Shown: one piece after another, positions 39,301-54,300 of the stretch
Numbering within the stretch: the stretch's first letter is position 1
How the letters are laid out: each line of letters begins with the position of its first letter
DNA from: Echinococcus granulosus
Taxonomy: Eukaryota > Platyhelminthes > Cestoda > Cyclophyllidea > Taeniidae
Reading direction: 5' to 3'
Assembly: GCF_000524195.1 (NCBI RefSeq)
Contig: NW_020170400.1
Span: 787,715 to 851,714, forward strand
Length of the DNA stretch: 64,000 bases
Position numbers and translations under genes: made by a program
Notes under the pieces: generated by a model
The model's database searches: none
What the model was told of the DNA's origin: nothing
Seen by the model: the letters and a program-made list of their open reading frames with translations, nothing else

Positions 39301-42300
39301 AAAGTTTTGCTATTCTGCAGATAATTCCATTCTGTCGCAATTTGGCAATCTGTGCTACCAATCTCCCTTATTGTGCCTTACGAGATGATACGGGATGCCA
39401 TATTGATAGTGGCTATAAGCAAACCCAATCCGGGTGAAAAAATAATCATAATTTCATGACCTGGTTAGGAGGCCTAAACGGCACAGGAAAATGTCTGTTG
39501 TGGATGATTGATGATGCGGACGGAAACTGGAGCCCGACTGTAGATACTTATTGAGCAAGGTCGACCATATGTTCCTAGACATATATGTAACTATGAAAAA
39601 CGACTGGAGCATAGGATGTGCTCGCTGTAAAACACCGTCCAGTCTTTAGCACGAATTCACAAGTCTATCCATTTTCGAAACGGTTGAAGTTACCAAGACA
39701 GCGATATTGAGGAATCTTAACCAAATTTATGGCAAGTACTACACCACTGCTAAAATAAAAAGCGTTCTTCCTATGACAACTTCATCGAAGAAGAGCCCCA
39801 GCTTCTGTATTTTCTACCACCACTTTCGTGGTATGATCTAGCGTCCACGACTATAGGCCCCCACCCATTCTGTGCTCTAGTAACAGTAAACATCCCATAC
39901 TAGTATTCATTTTCGCCAAGTACCTGACACATGACCTTTAATTTGATCGCAAGTCAGCGTGACGTAGACCAGATCTGATTTTCCGCACGGATTAACCTCC
40001 GTTGTCATGGTAACAGAGCGAGATGCGAGGATGGCAGTCAAAGGGGTGGTGAAAGGTTTCTGCGAGGTGTCGAGGCGAATCTGAGCCTCCAAAGAATCAA
40101 TGGAGATCGAGAAGAAGGAGGGATGAGACTGAAAGACTCGGCTAGGAGAATGGATGCCTTCAAATTCATACTGTTCCGTTAATTCTGGACTCAGTGGGGT
40201 AGTTAAGGCTGAAGGAGATAAAAACAAGAAAGCATTCTATTAGTAATTAATGTCTACCGATATAATGTCACAAGCAGACTTAATAACAAAATTCTACACT
40301 AAAAGAGTCAACACATTCTTTCTTGATTACCAAGGAAAACTGTGCGAGTCTCTCAATTGAACATCTTGTTGAGGTGGTTAGTCTCAAACAATTTAGTGAA
40401 TAACTTTGAAGCTTCATCAGTGCAACGAGTTAAACATGAGATTTGCATAAAAAAATGAACAACTAGCCTGCAAATCGATTAATAAGGACACAAAGAAACC
40501 TCAGAGAGCATAAATCCTCGGCTCTATCTTCACACTGATGGAATGAAAATAAAATGTAGTGTATTGCATGAAAGATCGCATGGAAGCACATCAGTTAAAG
40601 TGAGCAGTCATGACAAAATGACGTTAAAAGCGGTAAATACTCACCAAAATACCAGCTCCACGATTTCATAAACAAAAACCTACCGTTGGCATCAGATTCT
40701 GTCGAAGAAGACTCGGTAGACTCGCCAAAACGAAGATCATCTGCGCGCTTTCTGTGTCGTTCTTCGGCAGCCAAAGCAGCCGATGGATGCGCGTAAATGC
40801 TTCCAATTGGGACAGGTTCAGTGTAGAACCAGTAACGATGATCAGAAACATTGAAAGGCGGCCGTAGGCCACCACCCACTAGTAGTACTGCTCGAGTTCG
40901 CCGTTTTGAAGGAAGCAGACTTTTCCACAGTGCCAGGTCAGTCAGTAGGCTTTGGGATGAGGGGAAAAAAGGATCTAGAGTTAATATACATCCCAACGCT
41001 GCTAGATGCCAGCAATCCAGATGTATGGATCGGAAATTGCTTCGTTGGGATAACCTCCCAATAAAGAGATTGTCTGGGACTTCATACTGCTTGAAACTCA
41101 TTTCAGTTACCCACTTACCGAGTGTAGAGCAAAGCGAGGGCGCTTTCATTGGGAACCCTTAACAAGACATCCGGAATTGACAAGACCACGAGGTATTGTG
41201 ATTGGTTAGAGGCTGCAACGTTGTAGGTTTTGAGATGTTCAGAATCACCGGGTAAAAGGGATTTCTAGACGAAAAAAAAGTTCAACCACTGATGCCTGGC
41301 TAATGACTACTAGTAGGGATAATGGAAACGACTCTTTGCAAAACGCTAGTCACATTTTTGTCCATTAATTGGGCGATTAATTCTTCCAAAAAGGCATAAA
41401 TTTTGAAAGAGACTAAACATTTAGGCGTACCACTACATGCGGAGTTGCCAAAGTAAACACCCCTTAATATGTAAGAAATACGTAGGTTTCTTGGCACGAA
41501 GTTTGCCACTTTTTCAACAGTTTATTTAAACTAGTGAGTAGGCTATTTTAAAAGTTCAGCGAAAAAAGACGAGCTACCTAAGGAACATTCTCACACAGAA
41601 AGTTGGCCCATTGCTTAAGTGAGGAATTCGCCTCTGACCGGGGATGGCAGTCAAAAAAGAGACCACAGAAGGGAGCTGGACAATGACGAATGGAATAGGC
41701 GATATGAAAGTAACGTTTCTGTACAATCTCATCCGTCTACTCACTGTTTAATCGATTCACCTACCTCAAACTGAGGGTTCTTTCGATCATCTCAGGGTGT
41801 GTTGATGGCTCGAAGAAAGGAGTGATATGATTAGTTGAGGGGCTGGAGCTTTATTGTCCCATTATTGCTACCAGAAATTCAAAGACCTATCAGGACGATT
41901 CTCACAATGGTTTTAGTGATTTGTGCAAAATTAGTTAAATTTTATTATTCCCATCAAAGTGTTTCTCACAGTCTACCCAAAATAGTCGTCTTTTCGCAAG
42001 TGCTTCCCCAAAATGCCTGCTTATACCTATTGCTTACTACCATCTCCGATGATACAGTAAATAAGCCTTCATAGATTGCAAAGTTCTATTTTTTCCCATT
42101 GAGAACTACTCATCCAAATGGGTTAAAAGTGCAGGAGAGAAAGACTCACCTTATCCCACAAGTTCTGTAAATCCTCTCCCAAAAACATAGCTCTCCTAAT
42201 GAAGGGACTTCGCTGACTTTGTGCTATGACATTCGCTATGAGTTCCTCTTCAATATCCTCGTTCTGAAAGGGTTCGACCGATAAGGGAAAAGAATCGTCA

Positions 42301-45300
42301 TTAGGTCCGGGTGACATCGCCAACGACGACGACATCTGTTGTGACCCATCAGGTTGCGTTGCCATTGTGACATTCCCAGTTGAAACCGCGGCTAAATAAT
42401 GAGAACGCGACTGAGATGTTACAGGGAGGCCACTGAGATACCGACGATCCTCTGGAGCAATGCGAACGAAGATACTGGGAGAAGGAAAAAATATTGGAAC
42501 CAATAAAAAAGCGATGACTGCCGAGATGCAAAAAACATAAACAAATGAGCTTAAAATACACGTCTAAGATCCATAACACCAGTCTCGTGATATTGTCGGA
42601 GATACTAAAACGATTACTTCGGTGTTCCAGTAATTTTCGTTTATAAAGCAATCACATGACAGGACTCTAAATAAACTTACTAGTGGCAAAGATAATTTTG
42701 CTAGAATAAAGATCGAGTTGTTATTAATCAGGCTAGAAGTCTTCTGCTCCTCGAAGGAAGAAATTAAATAACTCGGAAAATCCAGTATCATTAAGTGGCA
42801 AGATTTCCAGCAAGAAATTTAAAACTGCCGTTTCCAGTCTATAATATCACTTTTTCATTGATTGGTATTGTTAAAACTGTTGGACTGACGTCCCAGTCAA
42901 CTAAAATAGGATCCGTTTGTCCATTTGTGAAAGAATCAGCCTAAACAGCATTGGCAGCAATTAATCATCAAAAACAAGTTCAAAGCAAACACCACAAAAT
43001 TGGCAAATCAGCACTGTCTAGTTATTGGCCGATATCATTCGTGCTCTAGCTTTTTTTATCACCGGGATGAATTAAGCTACACATACTCAAACCAGTCATT
43101 AAAAAATGCGACGCCGTCTAGTGTTGAACGATGCTTACTTTTGTCCGGTAAAATTTCGGAAAATACAAATTACCGCCTAGACAGAGGTCTCAAAGTACAA
43201 TATATTAATCCATACCAACAAAATAAGGAGACAAACCTTGCAGCTCCCTGACTTGAAGTTTTTTTAAGAACTAGAAAGGACTTATTGTCGAATTCGGTCC
43301 CATTGAAAGATGCTATAAGCGAAAAAAGGGGCAAGTTGGTTAGCGATATGTAACGCTACATTACGAAATAGATTAAAATAGCTACAGCGAAACTGCCTAC
43401 TGAAACCATAGATAATCATGTTGTCTGACTTCATTCCCCGTAATGCTTCGTTTGATTTGAACTGCATAAAAATACTAAGTTTAGAGGGCCTACCAGAAAA
43501 TAATTAATTTCTGCTCTCAAGATTGACAATGACTAGAGGAATTCCAACCGAATTTTGGAATCCGCATCGAAAAAACCAATTATGAAGTAATGTACACAGC
43601 AGAAATACTTACATTCTTAAGCACTTTCTCTAATCCCAAATTTGTTACTTCATTCTTGGTCAACTAGCGACCGAAGATGAAAGAAGTAATGAAGAAATAC
43701 GGAATGAATAAATTGGCAATCACTACCTTACTCTAATGGAGTCATCACAAATAAAATCGCACACAATCCATCCGTCAAGGGCGAATGCCGGCAAGGCCAA
43801 GTGAGAAAGTGGGTAATGATTTATCGTGGTTAAACGGCAGTTAAATTCATGCCAACTCCTTGTAAAACGCTAAGTAACGAGTAGATTCAATAGAATATAA
43901 ATCTGATCAACGACTAGATTCCATGAAACATAATCGGTAAAAGATTGTCCAATGTTTTCAACCTGATCAAAATCTTTAGTTCAGAAATTTGACTAAGTAG
44001 CGTTAAGATTCACAAAATGACCTTTGTAGAGATCTTCAAATTTCACTGAATCGTAATTCAATGAGTGAATTATCACCAAGTAATGACATCTAATTGCCAT
44101 CTTGATCAAACTAAAAATAAATGATGATTATTGAGCAATTGTGACTTTCTTTGAAGGAATCAAGTAAGAATTGACATTTACCAACGAGATCAGTGCCTAT
44201 GAAGACACAAAATACGATCTTGTTGTCATGTTTTTTCTTTTATATCTAGCATTCATACTTCATGCATCAATCAAGTTTTTGCAAAGAATGCAGGAAAAAT
44301 AAATTTTTGGCACAACATTCAAAGAATTTTGGGTTTTATTAATGTGGCCTTATTAGTTCCATTGGTGCAAGAAGGTCGCGGTAAATTGGAAACCTGTTTG
44401 GAGGAAGTGTCAAATCCTGATAACAAACTGCTATATTTTTCAAAGGAAAAGGTGTCTTTTCAAATGTCGAAAGAACCCTTCCTAGTGCATTCAAAAGGCA
44501 CATACTTTCTGCGTAAACTTTAAGGGTCGTGATTAACAAACACCAGTTGAATAGACAAACCTTCAACTCAGAGCAAAATATGGAAATTAAAATTGTCTGT
44601 CGGAGAGCGAAAAATGTTTCACGAAAAAGTTCTGTTTGAAAAAAGGAAGGCTATCAAATCATTTAAGTGTTCATTTTCCAAAGTCAGAGACACAATATCC
44701 ACCCGTTTGCTGGAGGTTAGAAGTGTTTTCACGCAACTGCACACCTTTTCCGCATCCTAATCAGCGCGTCTACACGAAACAATGGTATCAACCTTCAACG
44801 ACTTAAAGGTTAAGTTGTGAGTCTCCTCCGACATAAGATTTAACAAATCAAATTCGATGCTTACCAAATCAAGCCATCCCCTGCCAAGATTCCACAATCC
44901 TTGGAGAAATCCATTGCTTTTTTGCTAACATTAGAGTCACTACCTTGCAAAAATAATTACAAATTTATGTAATCTAATCCTATTTCAAAAAATCATAATT
45001 ATGAATCATTACCTGGGGGATTAACATTGCAAAATGAAACTACGCTTCAGCAAGATTGAAATCTTTTTCCCCTAACAAAAAACGCAATTTTTCCCATATA
45101 ATAAAAACTACTTAATATAGCTGAATATGCAATACATTTATCTTAAGATGAAGATCTTATGAGTTTATTGTGAATAAATTTAGAGGCTCCTTTGATCTCG
45201 TTCCCTCCCTTCGTACACGCTTTTAGTCAGATGTTGGATCAAAATCACGTGCCAAGTCTAATGGAAGACCTTGGCAACGATTTTCCAATTTGCCCATTTG

Positions 45301-48300
45301 AGGCAACAAAAACCAAAGAGACTTAATCCCACTAAGCAATTTGTTGATCCATTTCCCCTTGATCAGGTAAATCGAAAGTCCGCTTTTTCGATCACAGTCG
45401 ATGATTGCTTAGACAGCAATCACATGAGGCTTTCAAGAATCCGCTTCAGAGTCCTTTCTTCGGATAAATATGTGTAGCGCTCCGCATCCTTCATACCAGG
45501 ATGGCTAATTTAGAACTTTTTAACCCACTCATGGACTACTTAGTACACATCTACGCAGTGAGTTTGCTCCTCTTTGGGACAATCATAATAAGATTTCTCA
45601 ATTGCCGTCATCCTCGAGTGAAGCCCTGGCATTAAAGCGCAAAAGTAACGAGTGAAGTGTTCAATTAGGCGCTAAAAGCTCACAGAACCCTATTTGATGG
45701 ATTTGATGGGAAGCCGAGTTCCAAGATGTGATATTTGAAATTTGAAATTTGAAATTAGACCGAGGATAATGTGAATGATCTGAAAGCAGGTGTGAAAGGA
45801 GGTAACATCCAAAATTATGAGACAACAGTCAACAACACCAAAGCAACGCAACTAATCCTTATCAGGATGAAACAAACTAACCTTCAAGTTGGGAAAACTT
45901 GATTCGATAAGTCATAACACCGGGTGGGTATCCCTGATTATTTCCAAAGTTTGCAACAAGACCAAACAAACGAATAGCCAGAGATTCCGAACGAAGACAA
46001 GGTTTCCACCACGCCAACGGGCATTCTTGTCTACTTGCAGTTTGGGCCCATAAACGCTTGCGCATTTGGTCCAAATCTTCACTGGGTAACTACAAGGAGG
46101 GCACAAAAGGTGAATGAGGCAATGATGATCGAAATTAATGTCGGTTGATGATTTGATCAAAAATGTTCAATAGGCTGTGAAAACCCATGAAAATAGCAAT
46201 AAACTATAGTTATTTTTGCCAAATCCTAGAAATTATACGAAATCGCCTCTAATGGTTAGATTTTGGACCACAATTTTCCCGACTCATTTTCCCATTCCAA
46301 CTTGTTATGATAGTAATGACGAAGCTTCGGATCACTACTCGAGGGATTTGATTAAAGACTAACAGACTTACCGAAGGCACAGATTCTAAGGGAATGGGAA
46401 TCCGAACAACTGCGTGAAGAGAAGCACAGGCGATTTCAATTGGAGATGCACGAAAACTTCGACAATGATCGCTACAGAACGCACTACGGTAAGATTTTTG
46501 GTGGTTTCGGCCCAGGTTCTAAAAGACCCAAAATACTCCTACAGCAATCAGAGGAGGCATAACTGAAAGCAATAAAACCATCTAATAGATGTTTAATTCA
46601 CCATATCCCACCCTTCCACTCCAAGCCATTTATGAATCCCAGAGCGGTCGTCATCCATCACCACAATATCTGCAGCTTCAGCGATGGCTCGCGAAATGAT
46701 AGGAGAGATTTCCTGTACCGCTTCCAAAGCGTCAACAATTCTGTGAACACGATCAACTAGACTGGGATCCAAATCCAAAAGGATAGTGGCTACTTCCACA
46801 TAATGAACGGTATCTGAACTGCGCAGACGGATGGCCGGAAGGGGGAGGTTGTCTGGCTCTGAGAAGGAGACGATCTGACGAAACAAAAAATATTGAAGAG
46901 AGATCTATTAAGCCATACTAAGTTAAAACGGCCAAATTTATCGTTCTCGTTTGGGAAAAAGGAAGGAGTGTTATCTCCTAAAGTACTTCAACGTGCCTCC
47001 TTTTTGGTAGCCTAGAACTGACTGACCTATAGTCCTGATTGCTTTAAAGAAATATGCATCTCACTATTCAAACACACATTTCCACAACAATTAGTGGTCT
47101 TTTTGCCAAGTAGAAAAGTGACTTTGGTTGAGGTGGAACAGTTTGGATAGCACATTCATCGGTTATCGCAACTCCACAGTAGATCTCATGTCAATGAGAA
47201 CAAATATTTCTCGCACCGTTTCATTAGCACTTCCTATTTTGTGCATGGAAAATTAAGTAAAATTCACTTTTGCTATTGGAAAAGGGAGATTTACTACCAA
47301 CACAATGCAAATGAGGTGCCAATCGACCCCAAGAACTCATTCAAAATCAATGGGCTGCTCAGTGGGGACAGACATGCTTTCAGGCTCTGCAAGACCACTC
47401 TCCGTATTGTTTCATCTGATGCCTTTTCGATGAATCATGTCTAATAGTCCCTTTTGCGTGGATAATTTTCGAGGTAAGGTGGGATACGGTAAGAACGAGA
47501 ATGCGCCACGCCTGACTTCGGAAAGCCGCCCATTTTGTGCGCACAACATCAGTGAGTGATACTGCTGCCGCTGCTGTTAATGACTGGATGAAGAACAATG
47601 GCAACGTTTGCCTGCCTGCCTGTGTGTATGTGTGTTTCTTCGAGTGGAATTTTCGCTCCCTAATGCAATCGCACCCCAGCATGCAAGCACAGGACCCATA
47701 AAACCACTCGACTGTTGTTAGCACCCAACTTAATCGAGGTGATGCTCTGCCTACGCGCATACATACCTGCTTATCTGTCTGTATGGTTGCACCTGTCAAG
47801 CGTACCATCTACTGATGATTGCCTAAAGTGAGATTTTATTCTAACCTCTGGATGCGGATAAACCTAGCATCATATTTTCAAATTCCTGGAAGACCTCCTT
47901 CCATAAAAATTAAATTGTGTGCTTACGAATTTGATAGATAAATACCTTTCTAAATAATTTGATTAGTGGATGAAACTAAGAGATTTTGTAAAAGGATTCT
48001 TAAGTCAATGCTACAAAGTAGCCAATTGAATCAAACTTGTACGATGAATCGGATAGATGCTCGAGCTTTTAGTAAGATAATTTACCCATTAACATATGCG
48101 TGCAAAACGATTGTACATTTTTAGGGACTGTTCACGTTTAAAATTCGTAAAAAGGTGAAGTGACAATTGTTCCTAATTTTTCTACAGCTAGAGTTCTTTG
48201 GAAAGGAAACCTTTCATATACCAACCCAACTCATGTGTTGTCAGGAGGTGAAAGGAGCGTTTGATCATATAATAAATAGGCATCAGAGTGCTACGTCTTC

Positions 48301-51300
48301 AAAATTGAACTAGCTATTAATGGATCAAAAGGTTTGAGTGCAGAACTTTCCAGGCGTGCAGCCGATCACAGCAACAATAAAAGGAAGTTAGAAGCGAATT
48401 CAAGCTATGACCTACAATGGAGCAAAGGAGATTGCGTGAACGCTGAATGTGAGCAGTATATAATGGTCCGATTTTATGACAGTCATCATTCCAGAAGACA
48501 GAATCAATGAGTGGGTTTTAAAAAAGAAATATTGCACTTTTGAACGCAATTAAGGAAAAGTGGTTTTTACTGAAAAAAACTGGCGGCACTTAACTATAAA
48601 AATAAGGTCTGAAACTTTAGATTTCATCTGATGACAGTGTAAGAAAAATAAGTTCACTGACATAAAACTTTTCCGGAGAAAACTTGAGAGTACAGCAATA
48701 ACGAGAGAGTTAAAAAGCAGGCAAAAACAGCACTCACCAATTCATGCATAAAATGGTCTTATCATTTCACATCACAACCCTTCCAGCGAGTGAGAACGCA
48801 GTCAGGCCATTCAACTATTTGCGCATTCACACTGCAATTTTATAACATCTCGCTTAACATACAAATAAAGCGGTGTCACGGGAGTGAGAAATCGTGCAAA
48901 TGCAACAATGTCAGCTTTAATGTTGCTAAAGTACTGAATTCAGATGTTAAGAATGCCTGAACTTTAAAGCTTACGTATTTTATGCAATCTACCACTAAAT
49001 TTATCGTTTTGCGTCGAAGAAAAGGGGCTCTTTCAGCAGAAAAAAGGCCAATCAAATAAACACTTTACTCTCTATAAAACCTCACGGACTTTTATCACGT
49101 CTAGATTTATTTATAAGACAAGTTTAGAAGTCACTACCACTGGTGTACGAATTCAAGAGCCAGAAGTGCCTGGAGTGAAATAGTCTAACTCAGCTCGTAA
49201 ACAAACATGGGTTTTGCGAAAATCTAATACACTTTCCCACTTTACCATTAACAAGTTTATTTGTGATCCATTTATAAACTTATTTTTTGAGAAATCTTAG
49301 TGATTTTTCTTCCACGATAATATATTTGGAAGTCGTTATTTTGATGCAAGAAGTGAGAGAAATTGGAAATAGCAATAATTTTTATTTAACACATCACCTT
49401 TCGAAATAAGACAAATTTGTCCAAACTTGAACGAAAAGGGGAATGATTTTTGCAAGCACTTATGAGTTCAGATAAGCGACATCACAGACACGAAAAGAAT
49501 TCTCCTCACCAAGTTAAAATTTTTACTTTCCTTCCCTCAAATCTCAGCTAAAAGTGAACAAATTCAAATACTCGCCTTGTAAGGTTTAATAGAGTAATTA
49601 TTCCAAACTTCCATACTAAATATTTTAAAAGGTTTTATAAAGCAGAAAAGTCAAATAAGAAATAATTTGATAGAAAAAATGAATGATTAAAGTAGGATGG
49701 AAAGCCACGTACAGAGCCTGAAATCGCTTCGTTATTGGTTAATTCCCGGTAGCCAATGAAATTGTGCAAAAAGCAAACCGCAAACAGTAGTAATCGCAGA
49801 TGTGCGCCCTAGGCAAACCTACAAATGCCATGAACCAACGCCTTGGGATCGTTCTTTTGATTACTAACAGCCTCCTTCTCTTCATTCTCCCTTTGGTAGT
49901 AGTACCTTTGAACACATCTCGTCAACACTTTACACTATGGAATCTCCATGGTGCTCAAAACTTTTATCCTTGTCAGTTTATCAGAGCCTCTTCTGATTCA
50001 GACAACGTCGATACTATTGAATGTGATCGAAAGGCTTCTGCCATCCTCGGAAACAGTATTCCAACAATTTACCCCGAGGGTCGAGTGGTTAAAGAAATAC
50101 GCATTTTTGCAGAACGTCAACTCAGTAGAATTTCACGCAAGGCATTTGAAAGAGCCGGTGCCAACCTCCAGAAACTCGTCATCGAGGGAGGCGAAATACG
50201 AGTGATTAGGAGGGAAGCACTTCTGGGACTGACGGAGCTTCAAGTTCTTGAGATTCGAAATGCTCAAAGCGTGGAAAAACGGTGGTCTAACAACGGTTTA
50301 GCTGGACGGCTATTCACTGCTGATGGAGAACTGAAATACCTTAAGAAGCTGAAGCGTCTGGTTCTTGAAAACGTGGATTTAAGTGATGGACTAGTAGCGT
50401 ATGCGTTCTACGACATAAGCCGACATTTAACGGAAGTTGAAATGATAGGTAATAATCTCGTAACAATCAATCCGTACACCTTTGAGAAGAGTGAATGTTG
50501 CAAATCCCTTCGACGACTACGCTTGGAGAGACAGAACGGGTACTTGAATTGGTTGAACAATGCCTACAGATGGGCGCGGGATTTGGGTGGAATAACCTTA
50601 CTATCCTTAAGTGGCAATAATATGACCAATAAAACGCTCGACTTCGGTTACAGCCTGAACTCAAAGTTACGGGCATTAAAGATAGAAAATTGTTCTCTTA
50701 TAGAATTATCAGAGAATCTTCTAAGCAATTTCAAAGCATTAGAAGAGATCTATGCCGGGGAGAACAGTTTTACAATCATCTCGGATCAGGAAGCCACCGA
50801 AACGCTACGAGGCTTGAGGAGGTTTACAAATCTTTCCAAACTAAGTTTACATGGAAACAGGGGTCTTATCTATAAACAACCGACATGGTTTCGGGCATCA
50901 AACATTAAGGAGTTAGACTACACTAAAAGTCTTCTGCGGCGGATAGGAGCTCGAGAGCTCCCAAAAGGGCTTCAACAACTCCATCTAGAATCCACATTCC
51001 TTGAAGAAATCGACCCAGAATGGGCTGCTGGAATGACTAGCTTTTCACATCTCTACCTCAACGCATCCTACCTTAAGACTGTAAAGATCAACGGGGTGGA
51101 AGGTAACTGGCAGGCAGCCTTAGAAGCCCTAAAGGATCAATTAAAAGTCCTTGGACTTTCTCGATGTCAAATCATCGGCCAGAGCCTACAACTCAACATG
51201 GATGACGAATTTCAAATAACCGGTTTACGTCTAGGCTTAAATCAGCTTCAAAGACTTGAACATCTCGACTTGTCTGGGAACTACATCACCCATATTCCAC

Positions 51301-54300
51301 AGGACGCATTCCAGAATCTGTCCCAACTCATCAGCCTGAATCTCTCTAACAATCACCTTCAAACTCTCCTCATTCTGAAGCATGACGTGATAAGATCAAC
51401 GAGTAGTCCATCAATTCAAGATCTAGATCTAACCAACAATGCTTTGAGCACTGTTTTAAGGTCCCCACCAAGTCTGGGATTCAATACCTCTTTGCAGAAT
51501 CTTTTGGCAGATGGAGCTAAAGTGAAATTACGAGGAAATCCTCTAATCTGTGATTGCAGACTCCGTTGGTTAGCTGGGAAGAGGATCAGAGTTGACAATT
51601 TCACCTGCACGGGAAAGAATAGTATAGCCGGAAGTGGGTTTCAAAGAGTCACTGTGGAGGATCTTGAGAACGGAAATAACTGCATGGAAAGGGATTTTAT
51701 TGGAATGCCGGATTCGACTTATCCTTTCAGACCTGTTCGTGTTTTTGGTTACGATAGGAATCTAGAGAAAGTTTACTTCGCAGTAAAGGGAAGGACGTTA
51801 AAGTCAGCTTGGAGTAACATTGCTAGAACAGCGCCTCAGCATCCAGCTTTTGCACTGCAAAAAGTCTTGGCGAAGCTAAGCAACATGACCCCAGAAATAA
51901 TCTCAAGTCTGCAGGAGAGTTATCTCGTCTTTGAGGTAGCTTACTGGCCAGTTGGACAGATGAAAGAGTTACAAGGACCCCTAGAATGGCAGGTAGTGGA
52001 AGAGGGCTTGATGCGAACAGAAGGAAGGGAGTACATATTCTCCGTCCAGCCGATCGATGTGAAACGAGCTCACACCATCTGTTTTCGAAACGCTCTCGAA
52101 CGCAGAAACACAGCCAGTTCCACCCTCTGTCAGATATTTCAACCCAGTGAACTAACAATGACCGCATCGGCAAATGTTTCGGTAAATAGGATGGATCATG
52201 TCCATGCACCCTTGTGGTTTGTTATTCTAGCAACAGCTGGTGCTGTAATCTTCATCACGTGTATCTTGTGGCTCTGTGTTCGATACATATGTTGTCGACG
52301 GAAAAGAATAGAAAGAAGGCAAAAAAGGGAGACGTCTTTCACGATGGCAAGTAACGAACCTCTTAGGTACACGGATTACGAGCTGCAAAAGGAGAGTACC
52401 TACGACAAGTTGGAAAACTATTGCATGGAAAACTCGTTGCCGAATTTGAACACGGTGGACGGACGTCCAGAGTTGCCGAAACGTGCAAAACGGTATAGAA
52501 CCCTGACGCAGCCCTTGCAGACAGGAACAGGTTCGTTGGGAGATTTAACCGGAATGCAGTGCTATGTGCGGACGAAAGTGCAAACACATCAGTCTTTAGT
52601 AACTAGACGTTTGAATGAAAGGAATTCGACAGCAAAATTGCTATTGGCTGGTCCAAAACTGCCAAGACCGATAACCTATCAACATCCAAAAATTGTGCCG
52701 ACACAACTGTTAATAGATGAGAATGGATATGTGAGGATGAACGTAGAAAGTGATGAACACTTTGAGACTGGGCCAGAGAAGAGAATAAGACGACAGGAAG
52801 AGAACGATGAGAAAATGATTGATTCCTACACACTTGGAGTATCCAGAGGTGCGTTAATGAGGCAGAAAAGTGCTCCGGCATATGCATCAACGGCTAGCAC
52901 CCCTGGAGCCTGGACCTCTCCTGAACCACCCTTGTGATGAAGAGGGAGGGACTGACGAATTATCTTAAACATGTGCCATGAAACTCTTATCGAGGCACTT
53001 TGGAGGGCAGGGAACTGCTGATATTGTTTTCTGCAGACCTAACCTGGGATTTCGTAAAGAACAGTAAAGCAGAACAAATTGTTTTAAAGCTTTTTTTGTG
53101 AAAAGGATTCATCAATTCATTACGTACGTAAATGTTGCTGGAAAATAGTAGAAGTTGCTGGAAATTTAATAATCTAACCCTATTTATGTGTTATTATTCT
53201 CTTAATGAAAAGACTGCTTTAAGAATCGTTAAAAGAATTAGCATGTTTTCCGTTTTGTAAGGGGTCTGAAAAATCAGATTCAAGAAAAGTTCTGCTAATT
53301 ACCCAACTCTAGTCAATTCAGCAAGTATTGGTTCATTAAAAAGTAGCTAAGTAATGGAGCACTAATTTAAGTCTGTGAAAGTAGATAACAGAGCCGTTTT
53401 AAGTTGATAGTATAGATTCTACATTAAACCTCCAAATTAAAAGAAAAGGCAAAATTTTGCAGTACAAAAACAGCAAAAAAATCATGCCACTTAGATTTTT
53501 GAACGCACTAACATATGGCAAATAGTAGACCGGAAACAACAGCGAAACAGATTGCGTTCAAGACCCAGGCTGGTTTCAAGTAGTTCGGAACAATAAAGAA
53601 AATCCAATCTACACACTTGCATTCCTAATCCTCGTAATCCGCTTTCCGAATTCCCTTCAACAGTCATTCATTTTCCGTGGCTCTTTTCCCATTTGTCGTA
53701 GTGTTGTGCATCCTTCATGCAAGCAGGACCGATTTTAAACCTCTCAACAAACTCAGAGACGGTGACACTTAAATGAGGGAAACCCTACCTACATGATAAA
53801 CACAAATAAACGTTTATGGCGATTAATGAATTTCACAGAGAGCCAAATCATCAGGCCAGATCAGAGTGTAGTCAGACGGTGTTATCAATAAATGGAACTT
53901 AGACAAATCATAAATAGACTGTGCTTCACCACCTTAATGATGTAGTGGTACGCTTAAACGACGAAATTAATGAAATTAAAAATCTAGACCAACGGGCAGA
54001 TGGAACATCAGCTATCGTAGCTTCAAAAACTACAAGATTTAAAAGTCACATTTATTAAAAACTAGCCAGCGCACAAACTAGGCCGGAGCGCCAACTAGAT
54101 GCCATGAAATTAAGCACAAAAGGTTTCCATACATAAGTTTAAACAAAAAAGTAAAACTTCCGTATCATCTTTATAAAGATCTGGCATGGATTGAGGGGAC
54201 ACGTAAATCAATTAAAATTGCTGATAATGCCGCGGAATANNNNNNNNNNNNNNNNNNNNNNNNNNNNNNNNNNNNNNNNNNNNNNNNNNNNNNNNNNNNN

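Noticed and set aside
45271..45477. Plus-strand 68-codon frame
   Set aside because: Isolated in an ATG2 intron, no homology or splice support.
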